Assembly: GCA_963970005.1 (NCBI GenBank)
Contig: CAXAMN010018757.1
Span: 29,759 to 93,758, forward strand
DNA length: 64,000 bases
Direction: 5' to 3'
Origin: Durusdinium trenchii
Lineage: Eukaryota; Sar; Dinophyceae; Suessiales; Symbiodiniaceae
Positions 13,601 to 24,059 of the stretch are shown here, piece after piece. The position numbers were made by a program, and so were the translations under genes. Within the stretch, counting starts at the first letter, position 1, and each line of letters begins with the position of its first letter. The notes beneath the pieces were generated by a model. It saw nothing but the letters and a program-made list of their open reading frames with translations, was not told the DNA's origin and made no database searches.

Positions 13601-16315
13601 CCACCTCGATGCACCTGGTCGAAAACACATATTCTACACTGTAAAGAAAGCATGGAAGGTTCAGGGAGCTGGGCCCGGAGCTGAGATTTTTTAGGAAAAA
13701 CTCGTTGAAGGGAAGTGGAACATAGTGGAACAGTTCGGGCGACCAGGAAGATCACGTTCCTCTACTCTACAGGCGAGGAGGTTTGCTCAGCTTCCATCAT
13801 GGTCCGAGGGAGTGCGATGTTTACGTGGCGGTCCCACCGGCTGCAAAGATTCTGGGTGACGAGCCGATACAGCCGGTTGGACTGTGAACTCCGATCTTGC
13901 TATGTTTTTGGATGTTTGTCGGGCGTGCACAATCACCAACAAAAAGGTATCCACTGACTGGGTAGGATAATAAATCGTTCTTGTAATTGGAGAAAAAAAA
14001 CACAGGATTTGCTGTAGGTTTTCACGCAAACCAAGTCTTGGTATTTGCTCACCCAGTGCCTGGCATTTCCCCCCCTTTCCTCGCCGCTCGATCAAAAGCG
14101 CAACGCCTAGACCTGACCACTCGAGCTGAGTGAGCTCTAAGAGCTCAGGGATCGTAAGTCCCAAATGCGGATGTCCACTCTTTAACAAAAACATACAAAA
14201 AACAATATATATCCCAAACATTCCCAGACCATCCGTGCATGGAATAGCTACATAAGGTACCATAAGGTTATGTTACATTTAACATCATTTACCCCCTGAA
14301 AATGGCCCGAATGTATACAAGTATTCCAGTCCCATGGATGGTCTGGGTATTGCACATACTATCTTGATGACCCGAGGCTCCAAAGCCTTTTAGAAAGTCA
14401 TAGACCTCATCGGCTGGGTCGACGCCTCAGACGCAATCTGCTTCTGTATAGCTATCTGGACAAGATAAGGATGACCTGTCCCATTCATGGCAAGTATGCA
14501 AACATAAGGACGGATAATATGGATGGGGCTGAACGGGATAAGGATAAGGTTGGAAATAAGGATGACATGCCTGGTGAACTCGAACCAACGTCTTCGAGAA
14601 CGAATGCACGGACGGAAGACGGACGTTGAACGTGGCATGGCCGAAGGCAAGGGTCATCGCACTTCCCGTGGCTAGAAAGAGTGTTTGCTGCCAGCAGAGA
14701 CTCACAAAGGAAAACAACATGAAATAAGATGAATATCTGCACCCTGTGCCCACAAATGTTCCCCAAGTGATGGTCAGTCATACTGTTCAACATTTTCTAG
14801 TAAGAAAACAACTCCAGCTTTTCAGATGCAGGACGATCCCTCCACAAACTTGCCCAAGCTGTCTTCTCAACCTGAGCGCCACTGGAAACATGAAGCAGCG
14901 ACTGCGACTGCGACTGCGACCGGCTTTCGCCAAGCATCCAGAGCTTCGGATCTGTTCCTCTTGCGCTAGCATGAAGGCCCTGACGCATGCGCTGCCACCT
15001 CCCTGATCAATGGCCTCTTGCATCTCGGGGCTCTCAATGGCTTTCCGTGGGTCAAAGGTCATCCCTGTGGCACGGATGCCATAGTCTCGTGCCAAGGGGA
15101 CGCAACAGGCAGAGCAGCCTGGGCTGGTCGAAGAACTCGGTGTTGTCTCGAAAGGCCTGTTTTCACAGCCCATGGGTCTCCAGACATACCTCCGAAACGA
15201 AGGTATGACGACTGGACCCTCCAAAGCTACCCCAGTCCCACCTTCGAAACGAAGGTACTCGGAGCTCTAGGAGCATATGGGAGCATGATCCTCAACTTGG
15301 GAGCTACCCTGCTCTAAATCCTCCAATTCTGCAACCTTCTTACAGCCCGTTCCTGTGCCGTGCCGACAACGGTTCCGTCTGGCATGAAACCAACGGTTTC
15401 CGCTGGGTGGCAAATGGACAACGTTGGATTGCTGTCCAGGAATCCAAGCTGTTACATCATTCTAATCATCTTCCCACAAATTCACCCATCTTGGCCCCTG
15501 AAACAGGGGAGGTACTAATCACCCCCCTGACGCAACACCAAGAATAGGAATGAAACTCTTGTTTGGTTGCCCGAGAAGTGGGTCTCAGCAGGACTCATGA
15601 GACAGGGAGGCACAGGCCTCACAGTCCAGAGGAGACAGTAGCTGAGACAGTAGGGCGGGTGATGGGATTAGCCAAACATCTGTACAAAGCTTTGAATTCG
15701 CCAAGGTAATATGGATTAAGTAATAGAAGTAGAACGCATCCGATATGTGGGAAGCATGTGGGAACTACCCTTGTTTGGCTCCATGTTTTCTCCATGTTCT
15801 GCTTCCAAATCTGATTGGTGACAACTACTTCCCTACAAGCAGCTAGTTGCCAAGAAGTTGTGAGACAGCAGGAAGACCCACATGTTGACTAAAAACCGTA
15901 AACACTCACCTTTGATTGTGAGTCTTCCACGTGCGTTGCACTAAATGTCCTTTCTAGCACGCACCAGGATAAGTTCTAACAGTCTAACAAAAGCCCGCCA
16001 AATACAGTGGTTTCAACGTAGATGGCACAATTCCAAAAGGGTTGTTTGATGGACCCCCATCTGAAAGATATGTACTCGAAAACCACTGTGAAGCTTTTCC
16101 ATGCAACATATATGGCATACATGGAGTGTCTGGGATAAACATATATCTGAAACCACCGGCCAGCCATGCCAGCCACATCACTTTGTTCACGTCAAGTGTC
16201 ACATGGCAACCTCATGGCCCCTCCTCTCCAGTTCCTTGGCCAGTGCCAAGAACGGCTGCGTATCTCCGCGAGTGCCTTGCGACACCAGCGCCACACGGAA
16301 AGCAGCACACGCCAT
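7621..16315 (-). CDS. Sterol 3-beta-glucosyltransferase-like protein (UGT80/UGT51 type), multi-exon
   Basis: GT1-family enzyme expected to move glucose from UDP-glucose to a sterol or similar lipid. Exons in transcript order: 16315-16211 (ATG at 16315, then VALVSQGTRGDTQPFLALAK, the N-terminal Rossmann GTRGDxQPF signature); 15118-14939; 13270 to about 13175 (HPSFLPLHVVAEAF); possibly 11939-11888; 10487-10334 (LLPEPLGF, YDAPPELVAFL, PVY); 9563-9430 (VGFGSL, then AGGWAGIG); 9160-8967 (HAWLLPRCCGALYHGGANT and DQPWWAEYM, the donor-sugar binding region); 7756-7621 (RAAGLAEKLKSE, the C-terminal helix). Donors are mostly GC or GA, one is GTGG, and exons start with G. Small exons are missing between 16.2 and 15.1 kb, 13.1 and 10.5 kb, and 8.9 and 7.76 kb. 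The stop codon was not found. The open frame continues upstream of ATG 16315, so the start is uncertain and an N-terminal extension is possible. Family assignment is firm; substrate is inferred. Confidence 0.85.
11060..11118. repeat. AT-rich simple repeat
   Basis: A short TA/TC-type microsatellite lies in a presumed intron of the glucosyltransferase gene. It has no other visible function. Confidence 0.7.
13420..13496. repeat. Hairpin element, family A, divergent copy
   Basis: Starts AGCACCTTCATGTCGGGGTC and ends with a matching inverted arm ACCCCGTTTTCAGGTCC. The internal CACCTGGCTGGAAGCC is shared with the copy at 36001. It sits just upstream, on the minus strand, of the glucosyltransferase exon at 13175-13270. 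Confidence 0.6.
15183..15262. repeat. Short dispersed repeat, family D
   Basis: Contains CGAAACGAAGGTATGAC, a GGACCCTCCAAA spacer and a second CGAAACGAAGGTA. Related units with the same GGACCCTCC or GGAGGGTCCAGTC core occur at 18446-18545, 21857-21955, 27264-27356 and 63410-63490. The alternating arms (for example ACCTTCTGAGAAGGT elsewhere) are palindromic. Confidence 0.55.
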
Positions 16316-17031
16316 GGCCACGACGAACGCGAACGGTGCAGTGGCTGGAACGAGCGAGCGCTGTGAAACAGCTCGCAGGAGATCGGACACATTCGCCGAG
16401 AGAGAGAGAGAGAGACGTGGAGGCCACCTGGGACGTGTCGACCTTTTGTGAGAACTGCGGATATTTTGATGTTTGGTTCTTTTCAAATTGGTAATCTGCG
16501 CTGTTCACTTGACCAGCATGGCATGTGTCTAGAATCATTACTAGGTGACTATGCTTGTACAGGTGTGGGCGTTTCATGGCTTGGTCGAGGCGTCTCAGCA
16601 ACGTTGAATTGAAGCACTCTAGCAGCACAATTCAAAATGCAATTCTTCTGAATAATACTACTGCTAATTACAATCCCTGCAAAATATATAGGTGAGACGC
16701 TGTGAATAGAGCGCTGTGAATAGAATCCAGCAGCAAATCTCGTTAAAAAAGGAGAGTGGGACAGTGAGACAGCAAAACCATGCAAAACCCAAACCATCCA
16801 TGTATGGATTGTATCTGATCTATAGAAGTATTTGGTTACATTCACCCCTTAATCCGGTTGTGGACATCGCATGCATGTGATCCTTAGCCCCATATTTGGG
16901 GTCGTTTTGCTACATGGTGCTGCCTCCAATCACCACCCAACTTGCGGCCTCCAAACCCACAGCAACACGCGCGACGTGTCGCGCGTAACGTGTGTCGCGC
17001 GACGTGTGTCGCGACGACGGCGTCCAATCAC

Positions 17032-17098
17032 CAGCCTTGTCCAGCTGCAAATCCCGCAAAATGGCTTCATACCAGGGGCCACCCTCGCGCTTCGCCAC
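17032..17098 (-). CDS. Candidate exon, unrecognised
   Basis: A 67-base minus-strand segment lies between an ACACAG|G acceptor and a GCTG|GT donor. It encodes 22 codons including REGGPWYEAILRDLQLDKA. Composition and boundaries match the style of the verified exons in this window. It sits 0.7 kb upstream of the first recognised glucosyltransferase exon and could be an N-terminal extension of that gene or part of a separate one. Confidence 0.4.
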
Positions 17099-17952
17099 CT
17101 GTGTAAGCGGCCGCGTGACTACGCGCTTTGCGATAACGCCCCCTGCGAGGTCGAAGCCACCGACAGTGCGAGCGCCAGGTGCTCCACGGGTGCTGTCACC
17201 AGCCCCCTTCGAACGATTCAAACTATAGCTTCAACATGCTTCAACTACAGTAGCTTATTGACATCTTATGACTAAAATAAAGACCTTCCCCCCACATGCT
17301 CCTCTTGGCATTCCAACACCTCACCGCGACCACTGAACTGCTTCGCGCTTCGCGACTCGACCCATCCCGCGCCTCCACCAGGGCCAAGCTTCGCGGTGCC
17401 ACCATCGACGCGAAGAGGACGACAAACACCGGTGCCGGGGGGGCTTTGTCATATTATATCTGGGCTTGTGCTGTCCTAGGGCTTCAAGTATCTTCTAAGA
17501 AGCTTTTTTGGGGTGGGTTACAGATGGTTACAGGGTCCAAGTACCTTCTGAGGATATGGCTGAAGCCATTAGGGCTGGCAATACTTGTTCCCCAAAAGGG
17601 GTCACAGGACTGGTCACATGATGGAACTGTCTGAGTGGAGCCGCTTGATTGCGGTTGATTGCTACCACAAGGATGGATGTTTGCCGTCTTGTGTAATTCG
17701 CACCCATGAAATTGAGATTGGAGGGTTTGAAACCGCTTGAATGACCTTCTGAAGTGGAGGACATACGGACAGTACTTTCTCAAGCTACACAGTTTTTTGT
17801 ACAACAGGGCTGTTTGCTGTTTCTTTTTTTGCAAAAGTAGCTTCTTCTCACATCAGTCTGCAGGGAGGACCAACAATACAAGCTCCAAGGTCTTGATTTT
17901 CGCACACACCATCATCAATCGACAGAGTCTAATGCCAGCCATTTCCCTAGGC

Positions 17953-18043
17953 ACTGTAGGTTCGGTCGGCGATTTCGGGCGGTCTGCCACTTCGGGAACA
18001 AAGAATTTGGGAAATGGGTTTGTCAAGCTCCTCAACTGCGAGC
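17953..18043 (-). CDS. Candidate exon, unrecognised
   Basis: After a TTTAG|G acceptor one minus-strand frame reads LAVEELDKPISQILCSRSG and onward to about 17953, where a TAG or a nearby donor ends it. The phrase is protein-like but matches nothing I recognise. Together with the candidates at 17.07, 19.3 and 20.2 kb it suggests an undefined minus-strand gene between the two recognised genes. Confidence 0.3.
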
Positions 18044-19225
18044 CTAAACAGCAGCTTGAGTATGCAGTACATTCACAACCCGAAACAAATATCAGCAATC
18101 AAACAAATATGACCTCTCAGGGAACTTGAGTATACAGTATACCTCAAATGAGTGTGCCAAATTGGCTGTTGGTGTCTCTTTTCTGGTAGGACGCACCGTT
18201 GAACAAGACATTAAACATCTTAAACAACACTCCTTCCACCAGTTCGCTGGCCCCGGTCCACTCAACCCCCCCATCAACCCCCTCTACATCGCCAAGCCGG
18301 TGACCTCCAAAACCAGCCAATCATGTCTTCCTTCTCTTCAACCGACTCCGCGAACGGACATCCCGAAGCTGGGGGTGTTCCGAACACGAGAGTATCCGGC
18401 CGAACTCGTACTGGACATTCCCCAATCCCCCTTCTCAAGGTCAAGGGATCCAAGTACCTTCTCAGAAGGTGATTGGAGACACTGTTCTGTAGGTTTGGAG
18501 GGTCCAGTCGTATCTTCTGAGAAGTTACGACTGGATCCCTAGGGAAGGTCAAAGCCAAGCTGATGACTGACGACATTACGACCACTAACGACTTACCATC
18601 TCCGTCCGCACGACTTCGCCGTGTCGTCAACGGCCAAGCCTGATCTGAAGTCGTCCTCGGCAGTCCGGCGCCAACGGAGGACAGGTTAACCCTCATCAAC
18701 ATGAACCCTGAAACTAGACCACATGGTGGTTGGTAACTCACTTAAAAAATAGTCGGATGTCAGTGGATTCAAATGGGTTCAATCAAGGTTGAACAGTAAA
18801 AGTTATTTTAAACCCTAAGCCTAAAACATATGTCTGGAACCACCACCCAAACCGGTGTTATGTTGAGGACCCTTTGAGGGAGCTTTTAAGGTCCCAGCAT
18901 GAGGTCACGTCACTGAAGTCGTTGACTCCAAACGGGTCCTGCTGGCAAATGATGTTAGACACCAGTCGTGGTTCAGGGTCCATGTTTCCTCAGGAGTAAT
19001 TGGGCACGTGATGTGTCTGCTTTGATCCATATTTTGGGGCCCCTTTTTGCAGCCCTCTCATGCCTTCTGGGCTGCCATGTTCAAGTCTTCAAAAACGGTC
19101 AGGCTTTTAATGACGCCTGTGACTTGTGACGTGTTTTTTGCGACGTTTGATGCCCGTGTGGCTCAAGCAATGAAGATTGCAGTGGCAGACTTGATCTAAA
19201 GTTTCGTTGGACATCGTTTGACTGC

Positions 19226-19325
19226 TTCCTACTTCCAAGCTTCTGTCCACTCGTTCCAAGTTGGCACCAGCTCGTCCAGTCCAGTTGCAAAGTACAACAT
19301 CCCGACATCGGTATAAACCAAGCTT
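19226..19325 (-). CDS. Candidate exon, unrecognised
   Basis: One minus-strand frame reads VYTDVGMLYFATGLDEL and continues with VPTWNEWTEAW to a TAG near 19226. Hydrophobic and acidic residues alternate as in a folded domain. The upper boundary is uncertain because the nearest AG is followed by C rather than the usual G. Confidence 0.3.
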
Positions 19326-20087
19326 CGACTCGGAGGCGGAAGCGTGCGAGCTGGCGTAAGCCTCGAAGGATCGCATCGAATGGACTGGCATCACGGCCAA
19401 GGAGATCCACCCAAACAACTCATCTCCACACCCAACTGTGAATCTTGCTCCATTTGAAGGGATTACATGGGACTACACTTTGAAACACTTTGACATATGC
19501 CTTTGGGGATCTCTTTCAACAGCTTCAAGGTGAACGATTGGCCTCTCCACCCGTGCAGCTACCTGAGAGCCCCATGGCCGACGACCTGCTACTAGCTCAG
19601 GTCTAGAAAATAGGACTGGTCGCTGTGGTCCTTTGGTACAGCTCAATTCAGATCATGGTTCCCCTATTTTACCCTACAAAGGGAACATTGTTGTTCAAAG
19701 GTGCCATTGTCATCCAGTTTCCATGTACGCTTCCATGTCTTTGTCAATGATGGGCAACCCCAAGAACCACTAGCCTGCCGCCTGTTCTGTCAGTGTTTCG
19801 GGGCGGGAACCATAAATTCATTCAGCCTTCATCGTCGCGGAAGGGTGCACTGCTATAATTAGGAAAACGGGACAGCAAATGAGCACGCTGCAGTATACAA
19901 CAAATCACACATGTCCGGATGGTGTCTGGAACAACATTGGGAATAGTGCGAATGACAAAGTCTACTTCAAAACAAACAAGGTCAAAGCAGATTCTAAGAA
20001 AGGAAGAAAGGGCTTCTTCTATAGGAAAGCCTTCAAACTCAACAATATAGTTGCCTAGAAATGCCTAGAATCCCATCCCATGTTACT

Positions 20088-20243
20088 CTGCAAAGCTCGG
20101 AGGCCTCGCCCCTGCGGCCTCAGCTCCGCTCGGCCCAGCAGCCTCGGCCAATTCACTTTGGAGGCGTTCGAGGATGCTGGCATGGTCCTGCCACGGCCGC
20201 AGTGCCCCGAAGCGTACCGGCGTACCGTAGCTGCCACTCCTTC
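20088..20243 (-). CDS. Candidate exon, unrecognised
   Basis: A GC-rich minus-strand frame reads RFGALRPWQDHASILERLQ and then an Ala/Gly/Glu-rich stretch ending in PPSFAE. The first part looks like an amphipathic helix. The exact splice sites are not clear, and a competing frame is also open, so this rests on composition only. Confidence 0.3.
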
Positions 20244-20481
20244 AATGCAACGAATTGAGGGCTTGGGGAATACAGTCGATCTACAGAACATCTTTTTTGT
20301 CTACACGCGTGCTTACTGGACACCCCTTAACCCCTTATAAGGCTAAATCAATACACGCCCAATTAGGGGGCTCTGGTATGAATGTGGGTTCCAATTTTCC
20401 AGTTCCACGCAGCTCTCAATGGAGAACCCTCCACATAGAACCAGCAGCTTGGAGGACTTAGTGCCTGTAAAGTAGAATTGT

Positions 20482-20772
20482 CTCAATGCCCCTGGATCCC
20501 CCCCCCGGCCCAAAATCACTTTAGACTGATTCTGCCGAAGAGGTGTGGGTGGGGATGCCCTTTTGTGGAACACACCAAATTTATCAATTTGGATGACCAC
20601 TGAGTCCCACATCAACTGACTTTGCATGGGAAAAAGACATGTCCGGGCCAAACAGCAAGCACTTCACAGCTACCTAAAACTGGCTCCCGAGGCCCAGTTC
20701 ACCTCCCTGTGAAAATGAAGCTTCACCGAAGCTTTTTCATCTGTTCGTCTTGAGTTTGGCTGTCCCCCCTGT
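20482..20772. repeat. Duplicated 290-bp segment, copy 1
   Basis: Matches 22299-22646 in the same orientation. Shared blocks include CTCAATGCCCCTGGATC, TTTATCAATTTGGATGACCA, a run of about 70 bases from CATGTCCGGGCCAAACAGCA through the CTCCCTGTGAAAATGAA block, and GTCTTGAGTTTGGCTGT. Copies differ by small indels. This is a recent local duplication or two copies of one mobile unit. Confidence 0.8.
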
Positions 20773-22298
20773 CTGCACGAAGTTCGATTTGGCAGGTGAT
20801 CCAAGGTATTCTAGGGGCTCTGAACCTCAATCTTCCCTTCTTGAGGGATTCCACACGTTTTTGTTGAGGGTGAAGTCCTCAATAGTGGTTTCAGAGTAGA
20901 TGGCACAATCCCAAGTTCGGTAGCTTATATGGACCCTCGTAAAAAAAATCCTCTTGGGGTGTGTGCCATCTATTCTGAAAGAACTGCAGTAAAGAGTGGC
21001 GTGCGACTCATGTTCCGAAATCCAAATCCTCTCCTCCAAGAACTTGCTCTTGCTACTCCGAACCTGCGATTGCAGGGCGCTCCAACCCATGGTGCCGTTC
21101 TTCGAGGTTCGATTGCAGGGAGCTTTCTCCCCTCAACGAAGCAAGTGGAGTATGCCTTGGGTGTTGGGGAAACCGAGTGAAACCCGACAGCTCCGAAACA
21201 CAAAAACACGGCCAAACATGGCCAAACATATAATTGTTGACATGCACAGAAGCTGCTCGCCTCTACAAACCACTGGCTTTGGGGTTTCATGTTATTTGTT
21301 GTCCAAGGCTACTTTGCTTGGGTCACCCTCGGCCTCATGGCTTGTGAGTGAAATGTCCACGCCGGGCTGATCCAACTGGCCAGTCGGGGTCATCGCCCGG
21401 CGGCGGTGGATTCTTAGAACATCTTAGACTCTTAGAACATCACTGGGGAAATATTTAATGATTCATTCTTCAAGAACCTAATCATAATTTGCCAAAATGA
21501 TTCATCATCCTACAACAGAATCAATCACTACATGTAATAAATTATTAATATTATTAGTTCATCATGCTAAGAACATGTCATTTCTAATTAATTGCCCAAG
21601 TTGACTGGCTCAGTAGAACTCCCAGGTTCCGCCAATCCCTTCGGTGCACTGAACCGTCCAGCTCTGAGGTTTTGGGTGCCCGACAAAAAATGATTATAAG
21701 TGTCTTCAGGGTATATACATGGCACAAACCCTCAGATGTCTTAGGTTTAAAGAGGTCCTTCAACACCACCTTTTAGGGATTGTGGCATCTACTCTGAATC
21801 TACTGTACAAGGTCTTCCACTGAGTGGGTGCGGGACTGGATTCACTGCCACCCTTTGAGAAGGTGAGTCAAGGTGAGCAGGGAGACGAAGGTGAGGAGGT
21901 GGTCTTGGAGGGCCCAGTCGTACCTTCGTTTCGACAGTGGCAATGGATCCCTATAGGCCACACAGGGGTAGTTCAACCATATTCCGCGATGGACATCGGG
22001 TCATGTCTGGAAACAAACTAGCGCTTTCAAACACCCGTGCGCCGTGCTAGAACCAGAAGTACTACCAGAAGTGCTGACAGCGATCGTGCAGCACAGCTGC
22101 AAACTCCTACCGTCAGAACCCCAAACAGTGTGTCCACACTGAACAAGGGGAACAAGGTCCGCACTCGTCCCCATAGGTCCCCGCCGTCCCCATAGGTACC
22201 CAAGTACGCCTCACCTTCTCCACCTCTCGTTCCAAGGTGGCTTTCTCCGATTCCGCACCCGCCTCGAGTCGCGGTCGAGTCTCGGATTCGTGGAATGC

Positions 22299-22646
22299 TC
22301 TCAATGCCCCTGGATCACCCCGCCCCCCCCCCCCAAACAAATCGGTTTAAGACATGGTTAGACGAATTCTGGCAAAGGGCTGTGGGTGGGGATGCCCTTT
22401 GGTGGAACACCACCCAATTTATCAATTTGGATGACCAGTGAGTCCCAAATCAACTGACTTTTGCACGGGAAAAACAACAAAAAAACATGTCCGGGCCAAA
22501 CAGCAAGCACTTCACAGCTACCTAAAACTGGCTCCCGAGGCCCAGTTCACCTCCCTGTGAAAATGAAAAGCTTCACCTATAAGCTTTTTCACCTGTTTTC
22601 GATCCTGTTCGTCTTGAGTTTGGCTGTGGGGCGCCCCCCCCTGTTC
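22299..22646. repeat. Duplicated segment, copy 2
   Basis: Second copy of 20482-20772, about 1.8 kb downstream. It is longer by several insertions, including an extended poly-C run and extra A-rich blocks near 22475. No coding frame is preserved across both copies. Confidence 0.8.
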
Positions 22647-24059
22647 GTCGGTTGCAGGGTATTCCATGGTCCATGGAATTCCACTGAGCTAGCTGGTCGG
22701 TTGAGCATACAACATACATCATACCTGAGAGTTGAACTGGGGTTCGGAATGAAAGCCAAGGAGACAGAACAGCTGCTTCAAGTGGATGAACTTGCAAAGT
22801 CAATGGTCATTAGACCCTTGCACAGCGAACAGGGCGTCCATTTCCAAATGGCTCAGGCCCTCGCTGGTCTTTGCAACTGAGCAATGGCACCCTAGGTCTT
22901 AGAAGTTGAGGGATAAAATCAGGGATCTGGGCATCAGTTATCTGACGACTGGCCTACCCTCCTTCGAACCAATCATGGAGGATCTTACTCCTACGACTAC
23001 GCAAAGGGATCTTACTCATTAATTACTGGTCAAATACTGGAGTTACTGGTACCAAAACACTACTCAATGATGTCCGATCGCTCCTTGTTCGATGATCCAT
23101 CACGAACCTTGCAAATCCGCCAGCGAGGTGGCTGTCTGCTCTGGTTTTGGGTAGCTGTTGGTCAACTTCAACACCGTCCAGTCTGCAATACCATCTGAGC
23201 TTCAGCGCCAAGGCAGATGAGGCTTCGGAGCGCCTGACATGTTCAGGTCACACCCAGAAAGCAACGCCACGCGCACTCTGGACCAACCAAATACAGGGAG
23301 ACGTCCTAGACCCCCTAGACCATCGTCATCCAAGGAACAAAGCAATAACCTGCGAAGCTGCATAGATTCAGCCTATACACATGCCTATATATCCTTTGAG
23401 GCAATGTTGTTTTCGAATTCTCCCACAGCACCCTGTGCAACGGACTGAGCGCCTTTGTTGCGTTGACATTAGCTGGTGGATCTGACTTTTGGAGCGTTGC
23501 CCTGGCAGCTCAACTAGAATGACCAGAAAAACATCCTTCAGATTGAACTGGTCATTGCTCACCCCGTTCGAATGTTATCATAAAGCATCATAAAGCTAGT
23601 AATATCATGTAACCCAGACACGGCCCATGGGACTGCCATATATGTCATTGACCCCCCCAAAGGACCCCATCTGATCGGCAGTCCTATGGCAGTCCCAGAC
23701 GGGTCGTGTCTGGGTATCTTCGCATCATTTCAATATCTGTTGCTGCTTATCTCGCCATGTATCCATGTGAACACCTTCAGTCATGGTGCACAGCTCGACT
23801 GTTCCACACATGCCCAATTCCAGAAACGCGCCATTTTGGTGTCTACAAGCATTTCTGCTCCAACTCATGCAAGCCCATTCGGCTCCATCATGAATCCTCA
23901 GATTCTGAGAATTGCCCCACGCAACAAACTCATCTTCGTGAGCGCCCAGCAGGAGGGCTAGCGTCCCGGCACGCGCGTTTTCGGCCGCGCGTGCGTGGCG
24001 CGTTTGCCGCGAGCCGCTCAAAGGAAGTATTCGACAGGAGGACGGCCAATGGCGGCTTC
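22647..24059. other. Expected position of the phosphatase 3-prime end; last exon not found
   Basis: The phosphatase gene should need one more exon encoding its C-terminal tail, which in PP2A ends with a conserved DYFL-type motif. I could not find that motif on the minus strand here. Open stretches at 23.1-23.2 kb and 23.4-23.55 kb are exon-like in composition but unassigned. The hairpin family C unit at 23629-23715 lies in this stretch. Confidence 0.4.

Noticed and set aside
834..16486. Many other open frames of 60-200 codons on both strands in the first 16 kb
   Set aside because: They overlap each other on opposite strands, lack recognisable motifs or AG|G boundaries, and are expected by chance in sequence of this length.
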